This document shows, piece after piece, positions 41,801 to 45,800 of a stretch of 64,000 nucleotides of DNA. The translations under genes and the position numbers were made by a program. Position 1 is the first letter of the stretch; every line of letters starts with the position of its first letter. Location of the stretch: NCBI GenBank assembly GCA_037349105.1, contig JAYJMM010000029.1, forward strand, positions 124,001 through 188,000. The letters run 5' to 3'. Source of the stretch: Limnomonas spitsbergensis (lineage: Eukaryota; Chlorophyta; Chlorophyceae; Chlamydomonadales). The notes under the pieces are model-generated. The model had not been told where the DNA came from. It saw nothing but the letters and a program-made list of their open reading frames with translations, and searched no databases.

Positions 41801-43128
41801 CGGGAAAGCTCATTCAATACAAGCTTTATGCATTTCCATTCAGTTACAGGAGGAGGAGGGGGGGGCTCAGTGACGAGCTCGTGCATCCTTAAAACCTAAG
41901 AAAAGGATGTAGCTGAGCGCAGGTTAATCAGTCATACAGGTGCTTTATGATGACTCGGGGCTTGTACTCAGCTTAATCTAGCATGCGCACCAGTAATTAA
42001 TCTGTTAGTGCTTCATGGACACATCAGCTAAATCCCAGCCTAAGGCCTGGGGGCTGGTGCAGCACATTCTGCTGCTCTGGTCACCAGCCATAGGCTGGCC
42101 AAGGTTAGGCCCCCATCAGCCCGGCGGTGGTCGCTCTGCGTCCCCCCTCAGATGATGTGGTGTGCAGTTTTATTTTTAGTAGTTACCGGACCACCTTGAT
42201 GGGCCCTGCTGCGGCCACCCCTGGGCCGATTGACACCAAACCTGGACCGGCCTCCGGCCGGTGGCCTTGGCAGCAGGGCTGGCCGAGCCAGGAGCTGGTG
42301 GCCGCAGGCCACAGTGTAGCTGAATGAAGCTGAAAGTGATGCGGTAACCACTGCAAAAAACACTGGTGATGTGCTCCGAGATACGCGGCGATGCGTACCG
42401 TGATAACTCGGTCCTTGAAATCTGGCTCGACGATGTTGTTCAGGTTGGATAGAGAGCCGTGTGAGCGTTCCACCCGGTCGTGTCCCAGCTGCTATTTAAA
42501 AAGGGTTGGTGGTGACAGCTCAGGTCGTGTTTTGAGGTAGATAAGTATAGGGTAGGACATGGCACGTTCCCCTTACCATGGAATGACACAGCTGGTATCT
42601 GCCTTAGTGACATGGAATGAAGGTGTAGGGTCTAATGAGGATGCATATGTACAGAAATACAGGCAAAAGGAGGATCAGGCTTGCGCGAAAGAAGCAGAGG
42701 GCTGTGACGGGTTGATAAATTAAATCAGGGTTTTGACCATGGCTGTGTACAGGCGTACCAGCAATGGGTGCCCCCTTTGACCATGGTTGCTCTCGGGTCC
42801 ATCCCTGTGCAGGCCTACCAGTGTACTTCTTAGTGGTTACCGGACCACCTTTGATGGGCCGTGCTGCGGCCACCCCTGGGCCGATTGACACCAAACCTGG
42901 ACCAGCCTCCGGCCGGTGGCCTTGGCAGCAGGGCTGGCCGAGCCAGGAGCTGGTGGCCGTAGGCCACAGTGTAGCTGAAATGCAGCTGAAAGTGATACGG
43001 TAACCACAGCAAAAAACACTGAGGCCTACCGCGGAGAGGTTGCCGGCGGGAGATCCAATGAGAGGCGGCAAGCTGCGTGGCGGATGGTCGGCAGAAGGAG
43101 GGGACTGCCTCTCCCCTGAATCAGACAT
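2682..43128 (-). CDS. Axonemal inner-arm dynein heavy chain, 5' half (32 exons; 3' part beyond window)
   Basis: This gene encodes the motor subunit of a ciliary inner dynein arm, which hydrolyses ATP to slide outer doublet microtubules. I assembled 32 exons with continuous phase, giving about 1,739 residues. Exons 1-12 are tail and exons 13-20 are mainly linker. AAA1 has P-loop GPAGTGKT near residue 1291, Walker B in [10 protein letters not shown], and sensor-type [13 protein letters not shown]2 has P-loop GLPFSGKT and Walker B-like [16 protein letters not shown]. The run [21 protein letters not shown] ends the window's part; as recalled from the family, EPHQLGW resembles the single-headed DNAH3/7/12 group, so the subtype is inferred. 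AAA3-AAA6, stalk and C-terminus should lie left of base 2682. All introns are GT-AG except one GC-AG. Introns make up nearly 90% of the span and are mostly tandem repeats copied from exon edges. The start in exon 1 is the least certain point. Confidence 0.93.
3458..3635 (-). CDS. Dynein heavy chain exon 31 (AAA2 Walker B)
   Basis: Encodes [20 protein letters not shown] through NKKLCLNS, with [20 protein letters not shown]. Ends phase 1. Short copies of the 5' edge (TCAAACTGAGGGGGCAG on plus) follow upstream. Confidence 0.97.
3640..3910. repeat. Tandem copies of exon 31 acceptor edge
   Basis: Roughly three units of about 100 bp contain TCAAACTGAGGGGGCAG, the reverse complement of exon 31's first five bases plus its acceptor. 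Confidence 0.75.
4035..4235 (-). CDS. Dynein heavy chain exon 30 (AAA2 P-loop)
   Basis: Sixty-seven residues with Walker A GLPFSGKT and then [14 protein letters not shown]. Phase 0 at both ends. Confidence 0.97.
4727..4912. repeat. 10-bp tandem repeat (GCTAAGTAAC / GCTGAGTCAC)
   Basis: Two interspersed 10-bp variants form an array of about eighteen units in the intron between exons 29 and 30, bounded by short inverted GGCCCCTTCAA/TTGAAGGGGCC ends. Confidence 0.9.
5388..5513 (-). CDS. Dynein heavy chain exon 29 (AAA1-AAA2)
   Basis: Forty-two residues, [20 protein letters not shown] through QPTEYFLLK, phase 0 at both ends. [13 protein letters not shown] joins exon 28 as expected. A copy of the 5' edge lies at about 5604-5640. 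Confidence 0.95.
6039..6184 (-). CDS. Dynein heavy chain exon 28 (end of AAA1; GC donor)
   Basis: Forty-eight residues, [20 protein letters not shown] through [18 protein letters not shown] and [10 protein letters not shown] are conserved. The frame forces the donor to be GCAAGC, a GC-AG intron; no GT fits. Confidence 0.95.
6220..6735 (-). repeat. About seven copies of exon 27 donor edge
   Basis: Copies of the [11 protein letters not shown] edge (plus strand GTGGTCCTGGCTGAACAGCT) recur every 75-85 bp near 6235, 6310, 6396, 6475, 6545, 6625 and 6710. The copies nearest the exon are the best preserved. Confidence 0.85.
6780..6945 (-). CDS. Dynein heavy chain exon 27 (AAA1)
   Basis: Fifty-five residues, [20 protein letters not shown] through [12 protein letters not shown], ending phase 1. 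About eleven copies of the 5' edge lie upstream and about seven copies of the 3' edge downstream. Confidence 0.96.
7010..8370 (-). repeat. About eleven copies of exon 27 acceptor edge
   Basis: Units of about 125-135 bp each begin with an AG acceptor followed by the first ~45-70 bp of exon 27 ([16 protein letters not shown]) and then break off into shared intron sequence. Copies near 7941-8020 extend further into the exon than the others. Confidence 0.9.
8490..9080 (-). repeat. Decaying copies of exon 26 3' edge
   Basis: The best copy, at about 8828-8900, reads [20 protein letters not shown]. Shorter ones sit near 9052-9085, 8935-8965, 8700-8730 and 8560-8590. All lack an intact frame. Confidence 0.8.
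9163..9333 (-). CDS. Dynein heavy chain exon 26 (AAA1)
   Basis: Fifty-seven residues, [20 protein letters not shown] through DLPDNLK, with [18 protein letters not shown]. Phase 0 at both ends. A chain of 3' edge copies runs downstream to about 8500. Confidence 0.97.
9587..9706 (-). CDS. Dynein heavy chain exon 25 (AAA1 Walker B)
   Basis: Forty residues, [20 protein letters not shown] and [20 protein letters not shown], carrying Walker B (ACFDEFNRI). Phase 0 at both ends. A decayed copy of the 5' edge sits at about 9856-9915. Confidence 0.97.
10185..10760. repeat. CTGCTCCCCGC-type minisatellite in dynein intron 24
   Basis: 10-11 bp units dominated by CTGCTCCCCGC, with a longer block carrying CCTAACCCCGCCCGCCTCTTG repeated about six times. 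The minus strand resembles the intron sequence just inside the exon 24 donor. Confidence 0.88.
10882..10999 (-). CDS. Dynein heavy chain exon 24 (AAA1 P-loop)
   Basis: Thirty-nine residues, [20 protein letters not shown] and then [27 protein letters not shown] is the Walker A of the main ATPase site. Starts phase 2 and ends phase 0. Its 5' edge is copied about four times upstream. Confidence 0.97.
11000..11300 (-). repeat. Copies of exon 24 acceptor edge
   Basis: About four copies of the first ~40 bp of exon 24 with acceptor (plus strand GCGGTAACACCTGAGTGG), spaced about 90-110 bp. Confidence 0.85.
11684..11862 (-). CDS. Dynein heavy chain exon 23 (entry to AAA1)
   Basis: Encodes [20 protein letters not shown] through [19 protein letters not shown] and [20 protein letters not shown] are diagnostic of dynein just before the AAA1 P-loop. 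Ends phase 2. Confidence 0.96.
11883..12735. repeat. 19/25-bp minisatellite with 299-bp higher-order period
   Basis: Over forty units of the type ATCATGCCGGAGGGTGTGG. A rare variant reading GGCGTAAATCATGCC occurs at about 12120 and again at about 12419, which shows a recent 299-bp block duplication on top of the short period. Confidence 0.9.
12925..13106 (-). CDS. Dynein heavy chain exon 22 (linker)
   Basis: Encodes [20 protein letters not shown] through [26 protein letters not shown] is a conserved linker motif preceding AAA1. Starts phase 1 and ends phase 0. Confidence 0.94.
13200..13310 (+). repeat. Dispersed repeat shared with eIF4B intron
   Basis: Contains ACGGCGCGGATGTGGCTA, then GCTGCGCTG and GTCGCTTTCTTTCTTAC. 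It matches about 54,405-54,505 in the eIF4B intron at the same orientation with roughly 75-80% agreement by eye. Confidence 0.7.
13370..13990 (-). repeat. Copies of exon 21 donor edge
   Basis: At least four copies of [13 protein letters not shown] plus donor, near 13,930-13,985, 13,820-13,870, 13,680-13,735 and 13,370-13,412, diverging with distance. Confidence 0.85.
14054..14228 (-). CDS. Dynein heavy chain exon 21 (linker)
   Basis: Encodes [20 protein letters not shown] through [18 protein letters not shown] and [12 protein letters not shown] are family-conserved. Ends phase 1. Several copies of the 5' edge lie upstream and four of the 3' edge downstream. Confidence 0.94.
14270..14640 (-). 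repeat. Copies of exon 21 acceptor edge
   Basis: About four copies of the ARGSVEKWL edge (plus strand CAACTGAGCCGCGGGCCTG) with acceptor, spaced about 90-130 bp. Confidence 0.85.
15018..15213 (-). CDS. Dynein heavy chain exon 20 (linker)
   Basis: Encodes [20 protein letters not shown] through [19 protein letters not shown] and HLKKCFEGI are conserved in all axonemal heavy chains. Starts phase 2 and ends phase 0. Upstream lies a copy of the 5' edge reading [20 protein letters not shown]. Confidence 0.95.
15230..15360 (-). repeat. Truncated copy of exon 20 5' end
   Basis: Positions 15,280-15,355 read [20 protein letters not shown] on the minus strand, a diverged copy of exon 20's start with its acceptor. 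Confidence 0.85.
15840..16042. repeat. 12-bp tandem repeat (GCAGGTATGGAT)
   Basis: Two clusters of four to five perfect 12-bp units separated by a short unique segment containing TCTCACACTTTGTTAAGTCC. That segment also occurs at about 13,628-13,650. Confidence 0.9.
16516..16692 (-). CDS. Dynein heavy chain exon 19 (linker)
   Basis: Encodes [20 protein letters not shown] through [20 protein letters not shown] and [12 protein letters not shown] is a conserved dynein run completed by exon 20. Phase 2 at both ends. Confidence 0.94.
17098..17207 (-). CDS. Dynein heavy chain exon 18 (linker)
   Basis: Encodes [20 protein letters not shown] then [16 protein letters not shown], a near-invariant dynein linker segment. 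Starts phase 0 and ends phase 2. Confidence 0.95.
17469..17614 (-). CDS. Dynein heavy chain exon 17 (linker)
   Basis: Encodes [20 protein letters not shown] through [27 protein letters not shown] is a strong dynein linker motif. Starts phase 1 and ends phase 0. Confidence 0.94.
17625..18935. repeat. G-rich minisatellite, about 28-bp unit
   Basis: Some forty-five units of GGAACCAGGAAGGAGGGGGCAG type fill the intron between exons 16 and 17. The plus strand is extremely G-rich and purine-only over long stretches. Reading frames of [10 protein letters not shown] repeats are artefacts. Confidence 0.93.
18959..19101 (-). CDS. Dynein heavy chain exon 16 (linker)
   Basis: Encodes [20 protein letters not shown] through VIPYKDT, including [16 protein letters not shown], a conserved linker segment. 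Starts phase 2 and ends phase 1. Confidence 0.92.
19556..19782 (-). CDS. Dynein heavy chain exon 15 (linker)
   Basis: Seventy-five residues with the dynein linker signature: [20 protein letters not shown] followed by RHWENIF. Starts phase 0 and ends phase 2. Confidence 0.93.
19798..19890. repeat. 10-bp tandem repeat (CTGGAAGGAT)
   Basis: About nine units lie directly upstream of the exon 15 acceptor, in the intron between exons 14 and 15. Confidence 0.9.
20570..20980 (-). repeat. Decayed copies of exon 14 3' edge
   Basis: Three segments (about 20,925-20,980, 20,738-20,810, 20,575-20,645) match the [13 protein letters not shown] end and its donor, with declining identity. Confidence 0.78.
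21055..21177 (-). CDS. Dynein heavy chain exon 14 (linker)
   Basis: Forty-one residues including the family-like [13 protein letters not shown], ending EDVQAK at donor GTGGGG, phase 0. Reading runs open past the donor. I chose this site because the three downstream edge copies share the junction and exon 15 joins in phase. Confidence 0.82.
21225..21362 (-). repeat. Copy of exon 14 acceptor edge
   Basis: Reads [19 protein letters not shown] on the minus strand, preceded by the same acceptor context as exon 14, then diverges. Confidence 0.88.
21840..22440. repeat. 21-bp repeat (GATTGTAGCTGACTCTCAGCT) with exon 13 edges
   Basis: About sixteen 20-21 bp units occupy 21,850-22,175. Copies of the exon 13 donor edge (plus strand CACCTGCTCCACATCCCC) occur at about 21,788, 22,206 and 22,326. 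Confidence 0.85.
22477..22659 (-). CDS. Dynein heavy chain exon 13 (tail/linker junction)
   Basis: Sixty-one residues, [20 protein letters not shown] through YGDVEQ, phase 0 at both ends. Edge copies occur on both sides. Confidence 0.88.
22710..23195 (-). repeat. Four copies of exon 13 acceptor edge
   Basis: Units at about 22,720-22,785, 22,895-22,955, 23,015-23,075 and 23,128-23,180 repeat the [19 protein letters not shown] edge with its acceptor and are separated by TTAGGG-rich spacer. Confidence 0.9.
23925..24500 (-). repeat. Four copies of exon 12 donor edge
   Basis: About 140-bp units at 24,410, 24,267, 24,125 and 23,930 read [14 protein letters not shown] or close variants with the donor. 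The three nearest are highly similar to one another. Confidence 0.9.
24560..24733 (-). CDS. Dynein heavy chain exon 12 (tail)
   Basis: Fifty-eight residues, [20 protein letters not shown] through KETLDSLQ, phase 0 at both ends. At least three upstream copies of the 5' edge and four downstream copies of the 3' edge are visible. Confidence 0.88.
24770..25105 (-). repeat. Three copies of exon 12 acceptor edge
   Basis: Each reads [14 protein letters not shown] sequence before breaking into TTAGGG-type spacer. Confidence 0.9.
25160..25745. repeat. Telomere-like (CCCTAAA) repeat fused to exon 11 donor edge
   Basis: About fourteen units, each with GTGCACCTGCAGCATAA followed by one or two CCCTAAA. 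On the minus strand this is the exon 11 end ATGCTGCAG plus GTGCAC donor, then TTTAGGG repeats. Confidence 0.92.
25754..25886 (-). CDS. Dynein heavy chain exon 11 (tail)
   Basis: Forty-four residues after the split codon, [20 protein letters not shown] through MYDMLQ, ending phase 0. The last bases, CTGCAG plus donor, recur throughout the telomere-like tract immediately downstream. Confidence 0.87.
25890..26245. repeat. GTGGGGGTCAG repeat and exon 11 acceptor copies
   Basis: 11-bp G-rich units separate copies of the exon 11 5' edge (AGCTTCTGAGGCCGGGACTG) at about 26,021-26,053 and a decayed one at 26,208-26,238. Confidence 0.85.
26330..26615 (-). repeat. Four copies of exon 10 donor edge
   Basis: Copies ending in CTGA(A/G)CAAGTGAGTGG occur at about 26,343, 26,415, 26,488 and 26,572, each retaining the donor. 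Confidence 0.85.
26649..26840 (-). CDS. Dynein heavy chain exon 10 (tail)
   Basis: Encodes [20 protein letters not shown] through [10 protein letters not shown], phase 2 at both ends. Decayed copies of the 5' edge (CTGTGGATGGATGACC) lie upstream. Copies of the 3' edge (CTGAGCAAGTGAGTGG) lie downstream. Confidence 0.87.
26985..28610. repeat. Exon 10 acceptor copies grading into a 92-bp array
   Basis: From 27,003 to 27,400 several units keep the CTGTGGATGAATGACCTCAA edge. By 27,640 it reads TTAGACGGACGACCTGAACG. From 27,670 on, a regular array of about ten ~92-bp units carries only its remnant, with CTTAGAAGGACCTG. Confidence 0.8.
29140..31245. repeat. 45-bp array of about 46 units derived from exon 9 donor edge
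   Basis: The unit's CTTGAGCACGACCATGTCCT matches the plus-strand end of exon 9 (TTGAGCATGACCATGTCCT). Because 45 is a multiple of three, long open frames occur on both strands; the longest, 28898-31246, is not a gene. The array lies in the intron between exons 9 and 10. Confidence 0.92.
31390..31560 (-). CDS. Dynein heavy chain exon 9 (tail)
   Basis: Encodes [20 protein letters not shown] through KFRQDMVML, starting and ending phase 2. The [15 protein letters not shown] segment resembles the conserved tail region before the linker. The 3' edge (DMVMLK plus donor) is the seed of the 45-bp array downstream. Confidence 0.87.
31895..32049 (-). CDS. Dynein heavy chain exon 8 (tail)
   Basis: Encodes [20 protein letters not shown] through YKPLNKA, ending phase 2. 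Its acceptor reads CCTAG and is the last unit of a telomere-like (GGGTTCA)n tract. Confidence 0.86.
32050..32180. repeat. Telomere-like (GGGTTCA)n tract at exon 8 acceptor
   Basis: About sixteen 7-bp units end exactly at the exon 8 acceptor, which on the minus strand reads CCCTAG. The tract serves as the pyrimidine-rich 3' splice region. Confidence 0.92.
32541..32729 (-). CDS. Dynein heavy chain exon 7 (tail)
   Basis: Sixty-three residues, [20 protein letters not shown] through NANEEEARQ, phase 0 at both ends. The first ~89 bp are repeated upstream at 32774-32862, with near identity, as a truncated exon. Confidence 0.88.
32774..32862 (-). repeat. Truncated duplicate of exon 7
   Basis: Encodes [20 protein letters not shown] then [10 protein letters not shown] with the same acceptor, then diverges into intron. 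It is nearly identical to exon 7's first 88 bp. Confidence 0.92.
32890..33535. repeat. GTGAATGTGTGGG minisatellite (upstream block)
   Basis: Short units of GTGTGGGCGTGAAT type with a higher-order period near 120 bp. It ends at a decayed copy of the exon 6 3' edge (33,558-33,603). Confidence 0.9.
33660..34680. repeat. 16-bp minisatellite (GGGAGGGCGAATGTGT)
   Basis: More than sixty units lie in the intron between exons 6 and 7. [11 protein letters not shown] reading frames are artefacts. Confidence 0.93.
34725..34986 (-). CDS. Dynein heavy chain exon 6 (tail)
   Basis: Eighty-seven residues from [20 protein letters not shown] to [12 protein letters not shown]; charged and helical. Starts phase 2 and ends phase 0 at donor GTGTGC. 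A decayed copy of its 3' edge lies downstream near 33558-33603. Confidence 0.86.
35695..37190. repeat. 12/15-bp CCCATGCCCCCCTCT minisatellite abutting exon 5 donor
   Basis: The left part has a longer period (CCCCGTATATACC blocks of about 100-120 bp). The right part is simple units running into the donor of exon 5, whose intron start GTGAGAGGGGGGCATGGG is itself the first unit. Confidence 0.92.
37192..37361 (-). CDS. Dynein heavy chain exon 5 (tail; last copy of a 120-bp in-frame array)
   Basis: Encodes [20 protein letters not shown] and then a unique part, [20 protein letters not shown] onward, ending in phase 2 (AA, completed to AAG by exon 6). The first 81 bp are repeated, with the acceptor, in an upstream array that shares the reading frame. 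Acceptor choice could therefore add 40-residue blocks to the protein. Confidence 0.85.
37362..38790 (-). repeat. 120-bp array: acceptor plus first 81 bp of exon 5, eleven in-frame copies
   Basis: Eleven near-identical units plus one decayed unit. Each carries a pyrimidine-rich CCCACGCAG acceptor, the codons for [20 protein letters not shown] and MDIHS, then about 39 bp of former intron that is also open. The whole block is open in exon 5's frame for more than 500 codons. Further decayed copies run to about 39,010. Confidence 0.95.
38890..39010 (-). repeat. Outermost decayed copy of the exon 5 unit
   Basis: Matches the 120-bp unit at about 75% by eye, with frame breaks, and is the most diverged copy. 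Confidence 0.8.
39140..39215 (-). repeat. Decayed copy of exon 4 3' half
   Basis: The minus strand reads [20 protein letters not shown], aligned to [20 protein letters not shown] of exon 4. It is displaced about 450 bp downstream in the intron. Confidence 0.82.
39255..39525. repeat. CCCCCCTA-type low-complexity tract
   Basis: C-rich tract of CCCCTAC units on the plus strand. Confidence 0.9.
39613..39777 (-). CDS. Dynein heavy chain exon 4 (tail)
   Basis: Fifty-five residues with a pattern typical of the dynein tail: a [17 protein letters not shown] stretch, then [19 protein letters not shown]. Acceptor CCCCCAG, donor GTGCGG, phase 0 at both ends. Confidence 0.88.
40075..40510. repeat. 89-bp tandem repeat, about five copies
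   Basis: Units beginning GACGACCCGCCATTGAGCTG, spaced exactly 89 bp, over 95% identical by eye. No exon similarity found. Confidence 0.93.
40515..41200. repeat. 42-bp tandem repeat, about sixteen copies, abutting exon 3 donor
   Basis: Units CCCACTCAAGTGAAACTCAG plus CCCTTCCTCCCAGTCCCCGC run up to 6 bp from the donor of exon 3. The minus-strand units contain TTGAGTGGGAAGCGGGGACTG, similar to the donor region TTGAGGTGAGCGGGCTGCGG. Confidence 0.93.
41206..41379 (-). CDS. Dynein heavy chain exon 3 (tail)
   Basis: Fifty-eight residues, including [20 protein letters not shown], which matches the conserved tail segment of axonemal heavy chains (PYDLVVV...YTISASGV type). Phase 0 at both ends. About four 62-bp copies of its 5' edge with acceptor lie upstream. 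Confidence 0.88.
41380..41640 (-). repeat. Four 62-bp copies of exon 3 acceptor edge
   Basis: Each unit reads, on the minus strand, TTCTCAG acceptor then GGTATGGATGTTGTCTGTTA and a short stretch of exon 3, before returning to intron. Confidence 0.92.
42165..42365 (+). mobile_element. hAT-like MITE, copy 1
   Basis: A 201-bp element with imperfect terminal inverted repeats (left CAGTTTTATTTTTAGTAG, right complement CAGTGTTTTTTGCAGTGG, both leading to GTTACCG). It is flanked by GTGGTGTG and GTGATGTG, 7 of 8 matching. It has no coding capacity and lies in dynein intron 2. Confidence 0.85.
42399..42488 (-). CDS. Dynein heavy chain exon 2
   Basis: Thirty residues ([20 protein letters not shown] onward) sit between acceptor AATAGCAG and donor GTACGC, phase 0 at both ends. 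This is N-terminal tail without a recognised motif. Two MITEs flank the exon, one in each adjoining intron. Confidence 0.7.
42819..43021 (+). mobile_element. hAT-like MITE, copy 2, with perfect 8-bp target duplication
   Basis: A 203-bp element with ends CAGTGTACTTCTTAGTGG and CAGTGTTTTTTGCTGTGG (complement), flanked on both sides by AGGCCTAC. The interior is about 95% identical to copy 1. An 8-bp duplication and CAGTG ends point to hAT transposases acting in trans. The right target duplication overlaps the donor of dynein exon 1. Confidence 0.93.
43030..43128 (-). CDS. Dynein heavy chain exon 1 (putative start)
   Basis: The exon opens with ATG ([20 protein letters not shown]) and encodes 33 residues, ending phase 0 at donor GTAGGC. 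It is Pro/Ser-rich with no recognised domain. It was chosen because its phase fits exon 2 exactly, the sequence looks like a disordered N-terminus, and no closer in-frame start exists. An hAT-like MITE is inserted directly at its donor. An alternative is that the true start lies further upstream. Confidence 0.5.
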
Positions 43129-43133
43129 GCACC

Positions 43134-43158
43134 AGCAGCAGCAGCAGCAGCAGCAGCA
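43134..43158. repeat. (CAG)8 microsatellite
   Basis: A short trinucleotide run just upstream of the putative dynein start codon, probably in the 5' leader. Confidence 0.9.
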
Positions 43159-43647
43159 TTTAGAGGCTGCATGGAGGGCGCGTCTTACGGCTTTCAGAAC
43201 AACCTCCTAGCCTCACCTACGCCGCCACACTGAAGCGGTCCGCATGGATGTCAGCTCATGGAACCGTGAGTTGCTGCTCTTATAGGAAGCCATGCAGAGG
43301 ATGCCATCAGCATGGATTCGCATGCATGGGATGCAATTAGCATGGATGTGCATGGGCACAGGGTGCGGACCCGACAAAACTTACCGTGTGCTCCATCCCT
43401 GGACTTAGGCTCCCGGGAGCCAGGCTTGCTCCCCTGCCCGATGCCTTGTGTCTACGATCAGCAACCGTTGTTCATGTCAAGGACTGCGTCTGATGAAGAT
43501 TTCTGCTGATGAGTACCCTTTGTCCACATGTCCACATGTCCATGCAATGATGCACATGCATGCGCAGTGTCACAAATTGCATGAAACAGTAGAGCGCAAG
43601 GTGGAAGCACAGAGCCCATGCAGTTCCCATGCGTAGCTGTGCAATAC

Positions 43648-43806
43648 CTTGAGTGTGGGTAGCCGAACTGGAGTTTTGCCTCCTAGGCCTACATTTAAAT
43701 ATACGGTACCCGCCATCAGCAAAAGCTGGTCTGGGGTAATGACAGCGCCATCGCCAAGCAACCGCACCACTTTGCTTCTCGCCCTCCCTTCTTCCTCGAG
43801 GAGGCT
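43648..43806 (-). CDS. Possible orphan exon upstream of dynein
   Basis: The minus strand is open and reads EEGRARSKVVRLLGDGAVIT, then PDQLLLMAGTVYLNVGLGGK and TPVRLPTLK, ending at a plausible donor CTCAAG|GTATTG. The composition looks protein-like, unlike the repeat frames nearby. No family was recognised. It could be an upstream dynein exon, part of another gene, or a relic. Confidence 0.3.
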
Positions 43807-44639
43807 CCATCTAAGCTATTTTCGTAGCAGTGCGTGTTCCTTCACTTCACTCGTAGGCTTCGTATTTGAACATGTTACATCAGCGTTTTGACAGGGCGAT
43901 GCCTACCAGCTCCGACGCAAATTAATATTGATATGAAGCCTGAATGTGCAGCAAAACGCGGTTTGTTGATGTTGAACTGCCACACGAAACCAGGGCACGA
44001 AACTGCCACGCGGGGCCGTACTGGGCTAGACAAGGGCAGGAGACCGGGCAGCCCGTAGTTTATATCGTTATGACCCTTTACGTGCGTTTTTTCGTGACGT
44101 TTGCTCCTACATGTTGCTTTATCTATAACGTTTGCCCCTTTGTCGACCGTGTTCTTCGCTATTTTGCCAGCGCCGCTCAGGCTGGTTTGTGGGATGCATG
44201 GTTGGGAGCATCACAGGATGAAATATGAATGTCGATGCAGCTTGACATCAGTAAGTTATCGACGTAAATAGTGTTGCAAGCTGCGGATGGACGGCGACCC
44301 TCAGCCTCTGCAGGTGTCATGGGTGCTGCCCTTGCATGTCATGCACGCGGCTGGCAAAGACCTCACATGGCATTACTAATACTCCCATGCCTTCCCTCTT
44401 GCACTTGCTTGTTTTATCCTTATACAGTCACAAGGCAGATGCTTTCACCTGGACACCGGGGTCTGATTGTAGGTATGACAGGAAGCCCCCCATCCTGTGT
44501 TAACTTGGTTGCCATGGTATGCATGGCAGGATGATCCCTCAACAGAATCCAACCAGATATCCTCAGCAGAGAACACATGTAGGACAGACCGAACGAGATT
44601 TGTACGAAACACCGGAAAATGATTACCTCCTAGCCACCA

Positions 44640-44760
44640 TCTTCGTAAGAGCATTGCCTTTGGCTCAGCACTTGAGTGACCATGCACCCAGAGGTTGAGG
44701 GATCGAACCCGCCACACGATCTTCTCTCTCCCCCAGCCTAGAGCGCCAGATTCCATGTTC
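44640..44760 (+). repeat. tRNA-derived SINE-like fragment
   Basis: Contains TTGGCTCAGCACTTGAGTG (A-box-like), then CCCAGAGGTTGAGGGATCGA and ACCC (B-box GATCGAACC) about 35 bp later, the spacing of an internal pol III promoter. It does not fold as a full tRNA by eye. Confidence 0.35.
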
Positions 44761-45344
44761 CTGCCTCCTCACATAGGAGTATGGCATGGCTGCACCATGG
44801 CCCCGGCTGTGCATGGTAGCTGGAATTGAGCCTAGTCATTCCCTACCAACCCCCACGTGGCCGAGCGTTCAGCAGGGCTCAGCAGGTATGCACCGTTCTT
44901 AACTTGTGTGACCATGCACCATGCTGTTGTTATGGTGCTCTGTATATACTGTAGGCGTAGGGAAGGGACCCGATCTCCAGTGGAGCATCAAACGCTGGGC
45001 TAGTGAAGGAGACATGCGCATCACTATTGTCGTTCTAGCTCTCGGTCTTACCGATGGGCTTAGTTTCTGGCTAGGACCTAGGGCAGGGTAACTTGCAAGC
45101 GTTGTGGATTGAAGTGGAGCAGGGCCGTGAGGTATGCCATGGGACACTGCTTGGAGTGGGGGGTCGTGCTGCAATCTCACTGACTGTAGGTTGTGCCTCT
45201 AAATTTTCCAGCTACTCTTTCCTCCTTCATTTCCTCTACCGTGGTGGAAAACCTTCGCACTTCCTTTCTTTTTCTTTGAAAGGTTGTGTCCTTCTCCTAT
45301 GTGTTCCCCTCTTCCTTTACCTCTAACCTTAATTTTCCTTCACC

Positions 45345-45800
45345 CAACTTGACTGCTGGGCGCCCTCGCGGCTGAGCCCTTTTTGCAGGGACCAACGGTG
45401 TAACTTCATGGGCTTCTCATTACTTACCTAGTACCTGAAGTTCATTTTTTTCTCTCAACGGGATACTTAGGCGCCCACGCGGCCAAGCCTTTTTGAACAT
45501 AGCCCAGAGGTGTAATGTCATTGATTCACTCAGTACAACTGTATAAAGGAACTTTGTGTCCCCAGTCGAGTCCTCAGAGGCCATTCGGAGGCTCCACATG
45601 GGGCTATCTATCTGTCATACTCTTCCAGGGCCGGGGTGACCCATTACCTGGACATTTTCCCCAAGCGGACAGCCGGGCGGCCACGCAGCCAAGCCATTTT
45701 TAGCATGTGAATGATGTAACACCTCTGGGCCCTGCTTAAAAAGGCTTGGCCGCACTAGCGTCCAACTGTCTGGTTAAAAACTGATGAGAAGAAAGAAAGC
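45345..45800. repeat. Dispersed repeat cluster with inverted copies
   Basis: A family with core ACATTACACCTCTGGGCC, AAAAGGCTTGGCCGC and GCCCAACTGTCTGG occurs reversed at about 45,358-45,400, 45,470-45,530 and 45,670-45,715, and forward at 45,710-45,790. The last two form a hairpin-like pair. Confidence 0.75.
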
